Assembly (NCBI RefSeq): GCF_030036535.1
Contig: NZ_CP080390.1
Coordinates: 138,279 to 202,278, forward strand
Reading direction: 5' to 3'
DNA length: 64,000 nt
Source: Agrobacterium cucumeris
GTDB lineage: Bacteria > Pseudomonadota > Alphaproteobacteria > Rhizobiales > Rhizobiaceae
In this document: positions 19,297 to 27,716 of the stretch, piece after piece
Layout of the letters: each line of letters opens with the position of its first letter
Numbering within the stretch: the stretch's first letter is position 1
Position numbers and translations under genes: made by a program
The notes under the pieces: generated by a model
Database searches by the model: none
What the model was told of the DNA's origin: nothing
Seen by the model: the letters and a program-made list of their open reading frames with translations, nothing else

Positions 19297-19474
19297 GCCG
19301 GCCGCCAGTGCCTTCGGCGTGCCGCTTGCGCGCGGCAGGCCGCAAGGGAGGCTGCGCCGCGGCCGGGTATTGCATGATCCGACAATTGTCAGCCGCGCCC
19401 TTGCGGCCTTTGCTCTTCGCGGCGGGTGGAGCGCGCCTGCGAAGCGACGGGCAAGAAAGGCAATGAGGAAAAGC

Positions 19475-20503
19475 ATGGACAGAAAGGAAATAGAGGCGCT
19501 GCGCGACCAGGTGAGCTGCGCGGCTGTTCTTGAGCAGGCGGGCTTCGCCATCGATCTAAAGGAGAGTACCCGGCGGGCGGTGAAGTTCCGCCGGTCGGGC
19601 GAAATTATCATCGTCACCCATGACGGTCGCGGATGGTTCGATCCGCTCGGCGATGCGAAAGGCGATGTGTTCGGACTTGTCGAACATCTCGATCATGTTG
19701 GCTTTCTCGAAGGCGCCGGAAGGGTCGCCGGCCTTGTTGGTTTTGCGATCACGGAGCCGGAATGGCAGGCGCCGAGGCCTGACCGAGACCTCGATCTTTC
19801 TTTACCCGAGCGTTGGCAGGCACGCCGCCGGCCGTGGCCCAGCTCGTCGACATGGGCTTATCTGAACGGTGAGCGCTTCCTTCCTGCCACTCTGCTCCGA
19901 GCCACGATCGGGCAAGACCGTCTGCGGGAAGGCCCGCAAGGCAGCATGTGGGCAGCGCACACCGACAATGCCGGAGTTGTGACCGGCTGGGAGGCGCGCG
20001 GTCCTGAATATCGGGGATTTGCCTCCGGTGGAACGAAGGTCCTCTTCCGTCTGGGACCGGACCCAGCGTTGCGCCTGGCCGTGACGGAAGCTGCGATCGA
20101 CGCCATGAGCCTTGCCGCCATCGAGGGGCTGCGCGATGGAACCGTGTATCTCAGTACCGGGGGCGGATGGTCGCCGTCGACGGAGGCGGCGCTTCGGCAG
20201 ATGGCCTCGCGAGCAGATAGTCTCCTCGTCGCCGCGACAGACGGCAATCCGCAAGGAGAGATGTTTGCCGAGCGCTTGCGGGCGCTCGCGGATACCGTCG
20301 GCTGCGACTGGTCGCGGCTCCGCCCGCCCGAGGAGGATTGGAACGAAACCCTGAAAATCAGGGAGAAAGAAAAGAGGGAAAGGAAGGAAGGCGGCGTGCC
20401 GCATTCGCGCCGCCCGCGTCAAGGGAAGCTTCGCCCGGGCGAGCCGGCCCTTGACCCGGCCGGTCGCGATGCCGGCGGCCCGGGAGGTGTCATGAAGGAC
20501 TGA
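19475..20503 (+). CDS. DUF3991/toprim-domain primase-like protein
   Basis: 342 residues. The N-terminal part (RDQVSCAAVLEQAGF, then GEIIIVTHDGRGWFDPLGDAKGDVFGLVEHL) fits DUF3991; the middle (LRLAVTEAAIDAMSLAAIEG, STGGGW, SLLVAATDGNPQGEMFAERL) fits a Toprim_2 fold with its acidic metal residues. This pairing is typical of plasmid and phage primase-like proteins. The C-terminus is a charged tail (KREKERKEGG-like) of low complexity. ATG 19475 follows GAGGA; the frame is open upstream from 19214 over the previous small gene. It probably acts in plasmid DNA metabolism after transfer. Confidence 0.8.
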   Translation: MDRKEIEALRDQVSCAAVLEQAGFAIDLKESTRRAVKFRRSGEIIIVTHDGRGWFDPLGDAKGDVFGLVEHLDHVGFLEGAGRVAGLVGFAITEPEWQAPRPDRDLDLSLPERWQARRRPWPSSSTWAYLNGERFLPATLLRATIGQDRLREGPQGSMWAAHTDNAGVVTGWEARGPEYRGFASGGTKVLFRLGPDPALRLAVTEAAIDAMSLAAIEGLRDGTVYLSTGGGWSPSTEAALRQMASRADSLLVAATDGNPQGEMFAERLRALADTVGCDWSRLRPPEEDWNETLKIREKEKRERKEGGVPHSRRPRQGKLRPGEPALDPAGRDAGGPGGVMKD

Positions 20504-20569
20504 AGAGGATGGCAAGGTCGGAAGGACAGTGCCGCACTTCGGTCCGGAACCATCTCCAAGGAGCCGCAG

Positions 20570-21175
20570 ATGTATCCCTCTCCCGCAATCCGCAAGGTCT
20601 TCCACGGCGTTGCCTCACGCCAGCAAATGTTCCGGATGTTCGATCGGCACGCTCAACGTCCGAACCGTTGGGACGGTGACGCCTCGCTCCTCTATTCCGG
20701 CGAATGGTTCGAGATCGCCGAGACCGAGCACGACTATATGTTCGAGATCCTGCCACCGCTCTGGATCCGCGGGTCGATGTTCGCCATGCGCGAGTATCTG
20801 ACGGGTTCGGTGACATCAGTGTTCTTCGCATTGCGCATCGATGGTGTCATCCGACATTTCCACGGCTATTGCGATCTATCGGACAAAGGCGCCGTCGAGC
20901 GCATGCGCGTGGCAATCATCGAGCGTGAGAGCCGGCCGGTGCGCGCCATGACGCGCGAGGAACGCCTGGAGCATATCTGGAGCATCACGGCGGACGACTA
21001 TCGTGGCTATGCCGGCGATCGCTGGGACGAAGCTGCGCGCGGCAAGCGCACGATCATGCTCTACGGCGGCGCAGTGGGCAGCACTCTGAAACTGCTCGAC
21101 GAGCTGACCGACGACGAGATCGCGGCGAAGCTGCCGGTGCAGCTGCGCCACCTCCCCTCGCCGATTGCCGCATGA
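20570..21175 (+). CDS. DUF1419-type plasmid protein
   Basis: 201 residues. The opening PAIRKVFHGVASRQQMFRMF and the block EHDYMFEILPPLWIRGSMFA match what I recall of DUF1419, a rhizobial plasmid family of unknown function. No membrane segment or known catalytic motif is visible. AAGGAG lies eight bases before ATG 20570. It sits between the toprim gene and the DUF3085 gene in a set often kept together on rhizobial plasmids, which suggests a shared role in plasmid establishment or maintenance. The family name is from memory. Confidence 0.75.
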   Translation: MYPSPAIRKVFHGVASRQQMFRMFDRHAQRPNRWDGDASLLYSGEWFEIAETEHDYMFEILPPLWIRGSMFAMREYLTGSVTSVFFALRIDGVIRHFHGYCDLSDKGAVERMRVAIIERESRPVRAMTREERLEHIWSITADDYRGYAGDRWDEAARGKRTIMLYGGAVGSTLKLLDELTDDEIAAKLPVQLRHLPSPIAA

Positions 21176-21187
21176 GGGAGGCACACT

Positions 21188-21589
21188 ATGCTTTCCTTCC
21201 CGCTTACATCCGTCCGCGAGGTCGTCGCCCGCAGTCGTGCCGACGCCGAAGCCAATGGCGGCTTTCGTAACCCCTACTACGGCCTGCGCCCTGGCAAGGA
21301 CGAGAAGCCCGGCCTCTGGCTCGTCGGCGACCAAGGAGTCTACCTCCTGTCGAACGGCAAGCTGCCCGATGGCGCCAAGCCTTTGGTCGTTTATGCCGAG
21401 GAATGCGATCCCCGCACCAATGACGACTGGTTCGCAGTCAAACGCCGGACATTCGGCGGCGATGACGGAGTCGATTTCGTCGATGCGGAACAGCTCGAAG
21501 CGATGATGGCGGCCGCGCCGGAGGCGACGCACCTGCGTATCGCATTCCTTCAGGACTCGATGCAGCTCTTCCTGGTCGCGAAGCCCTAG
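21188..21589 (+). CDS. DUF3085-type plasmid protein
   Basis: 133 residues, soluble and acidic. LREVVARSRADAE-like opening (here VREVVARSRADAEANGGFRN), GLWLVGDQGVYLLSNGKL and VVYAEECDP match what I recall as DUF3085, a small family of unknown function on alphaproteobacterial plasmids. GGGAGG precedes ATG 21188 and the gene starts 12 bases after the DUF1419 stop, so they are cotranscribed. It is followed by the giant methyltransferase/helicase gene. Confidence 0.75.
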   Translation: MLSFPLTSVREVVARSRADAEANGGFRNPYYGLRPGKDEKPGLWLVGDQGVYLLSNGKLPDGAKPLVVYAEECDPRTNDDWFAVKRRTFGGDDGVDFVDAEQLEAMMAAAPEATHLRIAFLQDSMQLFLVAKP

Positions 21590-21707
21590 GCAATTCGCGA
21601 CCAGTCCGGCCCGTTTGGCCACCTATCCCAAACCCTTGAGCTCCCTTTAATCCCCGCAAGTGCTTCCCGCGGGGTGATGACGCTCGCCATTTTCCGAGGA
21701 AACCTCC

Positions 21708-24700
21708 ATGAGCAACGATCCCTTCACTCTCGACATGTTCGGCAGCAGCGCGCTGTCATCAGGCCTCGGCCTGGGCGTCACACCGTTCGGCGGCTTCGAT
21801 ACGGTCGCGGCCAACGACGATGACCCGGAACCGACGCCGCCCTCTCCCTCCCCGGCCTTGCCGGCCGCGGCGATAGAACGTCCGGCGCCCCGGCGCCAGG
21901 GCAACCGGTGCAACTTCTACCTCGACGATGCGGATCGGGGCTTGGCCGGATCCTGGAAGGATCGCGCTCGCGCCAATGTTGCGGCGATCCTGATCGCGAA
22001 CAACATCGAGAAGCAGGATCGGCCAGCCAACGCGAAGGAGCAGGCGCAACTCATCCGCTTCACCGGCTTCGGCGCCAGCGAACTGGCGAACGGTATGTTC
22101 CGCCGCCCCGGCGAAGTCGATTTCCGGGCCGGGTGGGGCGAGCTCGGTGGCTCGCTCGAAAGTGCCGTTTCAGATGCCGACTACGCGTCGCTCGCCCGCT
22201 GCACGCAATATGCCCATTTCACGCCGGAGTTCATCATCCGGGCAATCTGGTCGGGCTTGCAGCGCCTGGGCTGGTGTGGCGGCCGCATGCTCGAGCCGGG
22301 TATCGGTACGGGCCTGTTTCCGGCTCTGATGCCGGCGGCCTTTCGCGACAGGACCTTCGTCACCGGCGTCGAACTCGATCCCGTCACGGCCCGGATCGTC
22401 AAGCTGCTGCAGCCTAAGGCCCGCATCATCAATGGCGATTTTGCGCGCGCCGATCTGGCGCCGATCTACGATCTCGCCATTGGCAATCCACCCTTCTCCG
22501 ATCGCACCGTCCGGTCTGACCGGACCTATCGCTCACTCGGTCTCAGGCTGCACGACTACTTCATCACCCGTTCGATCGACCTGCTGAAGCCCGGCGCGCT
22601 CGCCGCGTTCGTCACCAGTTCCGGCACGATGGACAAGGCCGACGCGACCGCGCGTGAGTACATCGCCAAAACCGCCGACCTGATTGCCGCGATCCGATTG
22701 CCGGAGGGGAGTTTCCGCCGCGATGCTGGCACGGATGTCGTGGTCGACCTTCTGTTCTTCCGCAAGCGCAAGGTCGGCGAACCGACAAGCGATCTGTCAT
22801 GGCTCGATCTCGAGGAGGTGCGGCCCGAAAGCCAAGACGAGGGCGCAGTTCGCGTGAACCGCTGGTTTGCAGAGCATCCTAATTTCGTCCTCGGCGATCA
22901 TGCCCTGACCTCCGGACCGTTCGGCGAGACCTATACATGCCAGCCACGCGCTGGCGAGGACCTGCAGGCGGCTCTAAAGAACGTCGTTCGCCTGCTGCCT
23001 GAAGGCCGCTATGACGGTGAGCCGACCGCAATCGACGTCGACCTCGAGGACGAGCTCGGCGAGATCATCGATCTTCGCCCCGGTGACGCCAAGGTCCGTG
23101 AGGGTAGCTTCTTCATCGATAACAGGCACGGCCTGATGCAGATGGTGGACGGCGCACCCGTGGAGGTCAAAGTCCGCAAGGGGCGCACCGGGGACGGCAT
23201 CCCGGAAAAGCACGTCGGGATCATCAAGAAGCTGATCCCAATCCGCGACGCGGTGCGTGAGGTGCTGAGGGCCCAGGAGCAGGATCGGCCGTGGCGTGAT
23301 CTGCAGGTTCGCTTGCGCATCGCCTGGTCGAGCTTCGTGCGTGATTTCGGTCCGATCAACCACACCACCGTCTCGATCAGCGAGGACGAGGAATCCGGCG
23401 AGGTGCGCGAAACGCACCGCCGTCCAAACCTGCAGCCTTTCCTCGACGATCCCGATTGCTGGCTGGTCGCCTCGATCGAGGACTACGACCTCGACACCGA
23501 TACCGCAAAACCGCGCCCGATCTTTTCCGAACGGGTCATCGCGCCGCCTGCGCCGCCCGAAATCACCAGTGCGGCGGATGCGTTGGCCGTGGTGCTCAAC
23601 GAACGTGGCCGCGTCGATGTCGAGCATATCGCCGAACTGCTGCACAGACATGCCGATGCCGTCGTCGACGAGCTCGGCGATGCGATTTTCCAGGATCCCG
23701 CCGATGGCTCCTGGCAGACGTCGGATGCCTACCTCTCCGGTGCGGTCCGCACCAAGCTTGGTGTCGCCGAAGCTGCCGCGGCACTCGATCCAGCCTACGA
23801 GCGTAACGTCCGCGCGCTTCAGGCAGTCCAACCCGCCGATCTTCGCCCGTCCGACATCACCGCACGTCTCGGTGCGCCCTGGATTCCGGCCAGCGACGTC
23901 GTCGCCTTCGTGAAGGAGATGATGGGTGCCGAGATCAGGATCCACCATATGCCGGAATTGGGCAGCTGGACGGTGGAAGCACGGCAGCTTGGCTACTGCG
24001 CCGCCGGCACATCGGAGTGGGGCACCAGCCGCCGTGATGCCGGCGAGTTGCTCGGCGACGCGCTGAACAGCCGTGTTCCCCAGATTTTCGATATCTACAA
24101 GGATGCCGGTGGCGAGCGGAGGGTCCTGAACGTCGTCGATACCGAGGCGGCGCGCGACAAGCTGCAGAAAATCAAGGAAGCCTTCCAAAACTGGGTTTGG
24201 ACCGATCCGGATCGCACCGACCGGCTGGCGCGGGTCTATAACGACCGGTTCAACAACATCGCGCCTCGAAAATTCGACGGATCGCATCTGAAACTTCCCG
24301 GCGCCTCTGGCGCCTTTGTTCTTTATGGGCACCAGAAACGCGGCATCTGGCGGATCATCTCCTCCGGATCGACCTATCTCGCCCACGCCGTCGGCGCGGG
24401 CAAGACGATGACGATGGCGGCCGCGATCATGGAACAACGACGTCTCGGCCTGATCGCCAAGGCGATGCTGGTCGTCCCTGGTCATTGCCTGGCGCAGGCG
24501 GCGCGGGAATTTCTGGCACTCTATCCCAATGCCCGGATCCTCGTCGCCGACGAGACCAACTTCACCAAGGACAAACGGCTTCGCTTTTTGAGCCGGGCAG
24601 CGACCGCGACCTGGGATGCGATCATTATCACGCACTCGGCCTTCAGGTTCATCGCCGTGCCGTCCGCCTTCGAACAACAGATGATCCACGATGAGTTGGA

Positions 24701-26816
24701 GCTCTACGAGGATCTGCTGACCAAGGTGGACAGCGAGGACCGCGTGTCGCGCAAGCGCCTCGAGCGACTGAAGGAAAGCTTGCAGGAACGGCTGGAAGGG
24801 CTCGCGACCCGCAAGGACGATCTGCTCACAATCTCCGAGATCGGTGTCGACCAGATCATCGTCGACGAGGCGCAAGAGTTCCGCAAGCTTTCCTTCGCGA
24901 CCAACATGTCGACGCTGAAGGGTATCGACCCGAACGGCTCGCAGCGCGCCTGGGACCTCTATGTGAAGTCCCGGTTCCTCGAAACGAAGAACCCGGGCCG
25001 CGCGCTGGTGCTCGCCTCCGGCACGCCGATCACCAACACACTCGGTGAGATGTTCTCGATCCAGCGCCTGCTCGGCCACGAGGCTCTCGCCGAGCGCGGC
25101 TTACACGAATTCGATGCCTGGGCGTCCTGCTTCGGCGATACGACGACCGAGCTGGAGATCCAGCCGTCCGGCAAATACAAGCCGGTCAGCCGCTTCGCGA
25201 GCTTCGTCAATGTGCCCGAACTGATCGCCATGTTCCGGGCTTTCGCCGACGTCGTCATGCCGGCGGATCTCCGCGAATACGTCAAGGTGCCTGATATCTC
25301 CACCGGCCGACGGCAGATCCTGACCGTCAAGCCGACGCCGGCGTTCAAGGCCTATCAGCAGATCCTCGATGCCCGCATCAAGGCGATCGAGATGCGCGAG
25401 GGACCGGCTGAGCCCGGCGACGATATCCTGCTCTCGGTCATTACCGACGGTCGCCATGCGGCGATCGATCTCCGCCTCGTGATACCGGCCAACGACAATG
25501 AGGAGGACAACAAGCTCAACCTCCTCGTCCGCAATGCCTTCCGCATCTGGCAAGAGACGAGCGACGATACCTACGTCCGGCCGGACGGCAAACCCTTTGA
25601 CCTGCCCGGCGCCGCGCAGATGATCTTCAGCGATCTCGGCACGATCAACGTCGAGAAGACCCGCGGCTTTTCCGCCTACCGCTGGATTCGCGACGAGTTT
25701 GTGCGGCTGGGCGTTCCCCCGTCCGAAATCGCCTTCATGCAGGACTACAAGAAGACCGAGGCCAAGCAACGGCTCTTCGCCGACGTGCGCGCCGGCCGAA
25801 TTCGGTTCCTGATCGGATCGTCGGAGACGATGGGAACGGGCGTGAACGCTCAAGCGCGGCTGAAAGCGCTGCATCACCTCGATGTGCCGTGGCTGCCGTC
25901 GCACATCGAGCAGCGCGAAGGCCGCATCGTCCGGCAGGGTAATCAGCACGATGTCGTCGACATTTTCGCCTATGCGACCGAGGGCAGCCTCGACGCTTCC
26001 ATGTGGCAGAACAACGAGCGCAAGGCCCGCTTCATCGCCGCCGCGCTCAGCGGAGATACTTCGATCCGCCGGCTCGAAGACTTCGGTGAAGGGCAGGCGA
26101 ACCAGTTCGCCATGGCCAAGGCAATCGCCTCCGGCGACGAGCGGCTGATGCAGAAAGCGGGTCTCGAAGCCGATATCGCGCGACTGGAACGGTTGCGCGC
26201 CGCCCATGACGATGACCAGTATGCGGTGCGCCGGCAGATGCGCGATGCCGAGCGTGACATCGAGACGTCGACCCGCCGCATCGGCGAGATCGGCCAGGAT
26301 ATCGGTCGGCTCGTTCCGACCGCCGGCGATGCCTTCGCGATGACCGTGCTGGGCAAGCTTCACCATGAGCGCAAGGAAGCCGGTCGCGCGCTGATGAAGG
26401 AGGTTCTCACGCTCCTCCAGCTCCAACAGGAGGGCGAGGTTCACCTCGCATCTATCGGCGGTTTCGATCTTGTCTATGAGGGAGAGCGCTTCGGAAAGGG
26501 CGACGGCTATCGCTACGCCACCACGCTCCAGCGCACAGGCGCCGCCTACGAGATTGACCTTGCGGTCACAGTGACACCGCTCGGCGCCATCTCCCGCCTC
26601 GAGCATGCGCTCGACGGGTTCGAGGAGGAACGCGAGCGTTATCGCCATCGCCTCGATGATGCGCACCGGCGGCTCGTCTCCTATCGCTCGCGCGAAGGCG
26701 GCACTTTCGCCTTCGCCGACGAACTTGCCGAAAAGCGCCGACAGCTTCGTGACGTCGAGGACGCTCTTGCCGCCGCGTCAGTTCAGAACGACGCCGCCTC
26801 GGCGGAGTCTGCTTGA
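21708..26816 (+). CDS. giant N6-methyltransferase/SNF2-type helicase fusion
   Basis: 1702 residues. Order: a variable N-terminus; a gamma-class DNA adenine methyltransferase-like domain (SAM motif LEPGIGTG near 195, catalytic NPPF at 260-263); a long middle region; then a two-lobed SF2 helicase with Walker A HAVGAGKT (about 893-900), DEAQ box (about 1053), ASGTPITNT, and motif VI REGRIVRQG near 1403; and a charged coiled-coil C-terminus. The architecture resembles phage P1 DarB and the large methylase-helicases carried by many conjugative plasmids, thought to protect incoming DNA from restriction. It is encoded as one unbroken gene and probably works with the toprim, ParB-like and ArdC proteins nearby. 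The substrate and methylation site are unknown. Confidence 0.9.
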   Translation: MSNDPFTLDMFGSSALSSGLGLGVTPFGGFDTVAANDDDPEPTPPSPSPALPAAAIERPAPRRQGNRCNFYLDDADRGLAGSWKDRARANVAAILIANNIEKQDRPANAKEQAQLIRFTGFGASELANGMFRRPGEVDFRAGWGELGGSLESAVSDADYASLARCTQYAHFTPEFIIRAIWSGLQRLGWCGGRMLEPGIGTGLFPALMPAAFRDRTFVTGVELDPVTARIVKLLQPKARIINGDFARADLAPIYDLAIGNPPFSDRTVRSDRTYRSLGLRLHDYFITRSIDLLKPGALAAFVTSSGTMDKADATAREYIAKTADLIAAIRLPEGSFRRDAGTDVVVDLLFFRKRKVGEPTSDLSWLDLEEVRPESQDEGAVRVNRWFAEHPNFVLGDHALTSGPFGETYTCQPRAGEDLQAALKNVVRLLPEGRYDGEPTAIDVDLEDELGEIIDLRPGDAKVREGSFFIDNRHGLMQMVDGAPVEVKVRKGRTGDGIPEKHVGIIKKLIPIRDAVREVLRAQEQDRPWRDLQVRLRIAWSSFVRDFGPINHTTVSISEDEESGEVRETHRRPNLQPFLDDPDCWLVASIEDYDLDTDTAKPRPIFSERVIAPPAPPEITSAADALAVVLNERGRVDVEHIAELLHRHADAVVDELGDAIFQDPADGSWQTSDAYLSGAVRTKLGVAEAAAALDPAYERNVRALQAVQPADLRPSDITARLGAPWIPASDVVAFVKEMMGAEIRIHHMPELGSWTVEARQLGYCAAGTSEWGTSRRDAGELLGDALNSRVPQIFDIYKDAGGERRVLNVVDTEAARDKLQKIKEAFQNWVWTDPDRTDRLARVYNDRFNNIAPRKFDGSHLKLPGASGAFVLYGHQKRGIWRIISSGSTYLAHAVGAGKTMTMAAAIMEQRRLGLIAKAMLVVPGHCLAQAAREFLALYPNARILVADETNFTKDKRLRFLSRAATATWDAIIITHSAFRFIAVPSAFEQQMIHDELELYEDLLTKVDSEDRVSRKRLERLKESLQERLEGLATRKDDLLTISEIGVDQIIVDEAQEFRKLSFATNMSTLKGIDPNGSQRAWDLYVKSRFLETKNPGRALVLASGTPITNTLGEMFSIQRLLGHEALAERGLHEFDAWASCFGDTTTELEIQPSGKYKPVSRFASFVNVPELIAMFRAFADVVMPADLREYVKVPDISTGRRQILTVKPTPAFKAYQQILDARIKAIEMREGPAEPGDDILLSVITDGRHAAIDLRLVIPANDNEEDNKLNLLVRNAFRIWQETSDDTYVRPDGKPFDLPGAAQMIFSDLGTINVEKTRGFSAYRWIRDEFVRLGVPPSEIAFMQDYKKTEAKQRLFADVRAGRIRFLIGSSETMGTGVNAQARLKALHHLDVPWLPSHIEQREGRIVRQGNQHDVVDIFAYATEGSLDASMWQNNERKARFIAAALSGDTSIRRLEDFGEGQANQFAMAKAIASGDERLMQKAGLEADIARLERLRAAHDDDQYAVRRQMRDAERDIETSTRRIGEIGQDIGRLVPTAGDAFAMTVLGKLHHERKEAGRALMKEVLTLLQLQQEGEVHLASIGGFDLVYEGERFGKGDGYRYATTLQRTGAAYEIDLAVTVTPLGAISRLEHALDGFEEERERYRHRLDDAHRRLVSYRSREGGTFAFADELAEKRRQLRDVEDALAAASVQNDAASAESA

Positions 26817-26993
26817 ATGGAATCGCGGTTTTGATGCGACGCAGCATTTGCATAGCTGCATTGCACAATATTTGCTTTCCTTCCGACCGAAATTTGAGCA
26901 TAGTGCTCACAGCTGATGCACATGGCGGTTTTCCTCCCAGTGCCGCCGCAGCAGCTGTTCCCCTCTGGAGGTTTAAATTACCTTCATACCTAT

Positions 26994-27026
26994 AGGGCCC
27001 GAGTTTTCTCGTGGCCCTCTTTTTTT
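26994..27026 (+). terminator. rho-independent terminator
   Basis: GGGCCCGAG, loop TTTT, CTCGTGGCCC, then a run of T from about 27020. The stem has one bulged base. It lies about 180 bases after the methyltransferase/helicase stop and probably ends that transcription unit. The DNA between them shows no convincing gene. Confidence 0.75.
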
Positions 27027-27090
27027 GTCCTGATTTCCGTTCATCGAAGCGACCCCTACGACGGTCATCCTCGTCGCGGTTTTCCCCCGC

Positions 27091-27365
27091 TCAGGTAATC
27101 ACCTCGACGCGCTCCATCTTTTCGATCAGCCGCCCGCTCATATCCTCCGGGTCGTTCAGGACGGTCACGAAGTCGGAGAGGCTCGGATTCTTCAAACCGA
27201 CTTTGTAGATCGCAACCCCGCTTCGACATTCTCGTCCATGGCCTTCAGCCCCTCGAAATGTCGGGAGGCCTCCTGCCAGGCGAGCCCCAAAGTCTCGGTG
27301 AACGCAAGGATCTCGTCTGTTCCCGGAACGACCTGATAGGCAAATATCTCTTTTGTATCGTGCAT
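27091..27365 (-). pseudogene. small plasmid gene with a one-base frameshift
   Basis: The minus strand has a good start: GGAGG then ATG 27365, reading MHDTKEIFAYQVVPGTDEI through KAMDENVEAG. In that frame it ends early at 27192. Shifting by one base at GGGG near 27225 continues smoothly as VAIYKVGLKNPSLSDF and ends ERVEVIT with a stop at 27091-27093. The whole would be about 91 residues. Both parts have normal codon use, so this looks like a recent one-base loss in a G-run, a sequencing error, or less likely programmed frameshifting. No family recognised. It faces the upstream terminator and is divergent from the ParB-like gene. Confidence 0.65.
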
Positions 27366-27716
27366 CGAAACCTCCTTGAGCTGCGACAGCCTAAGGCGCG
27401 TTTCCGGTTGCTGTGAACTATCAAAAGTGTGAGCGGCAGTTTCCGGAAGGAGGGAGGACAAAAAGAAGGAAGAGGGAAAAGAAACCGGTCGCAGATCGGT
27501 CTTCCAGTCGCCGCTTGCGCTCAACCGCCGCCTGCGCATCCCGGCCACTCGTCCCGCGCAGGGCTGTTAGCCCCGCTCGGACATCGCAGCAGGGACGCTC
27601 GGCCGCAGTTGCGCCGGGCCGCCCGCCCCGCGGTCCGGGAGGTGTCTTCGAAAGAAACGAAGACAGGAAGGACCGGCAAGCGAGCCGTGTCCCGCATCTC
27701 GGAAGAGGAAAATCCC
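27366..27716. other. 351-bp leader of the ParB-like gene
   Basis: No gene is supported here, although the ParB-like frame is open from 27429. It contains a purine-rich stretch (about 27440-27485) and GGTCCGGGAGGTGTC (27632-27646), which recurs with one change at 20477-20491 before the DUF1419 gene, each 70-80 bases before a start codon. Confidence 0.4.

Noticed and set aside
22974..25079. 701-residue open frame antisense to the methyltransferase/helicase
   Set aside because: A composition shadow; the plus-strand gene has full family motifs across the same stretch.
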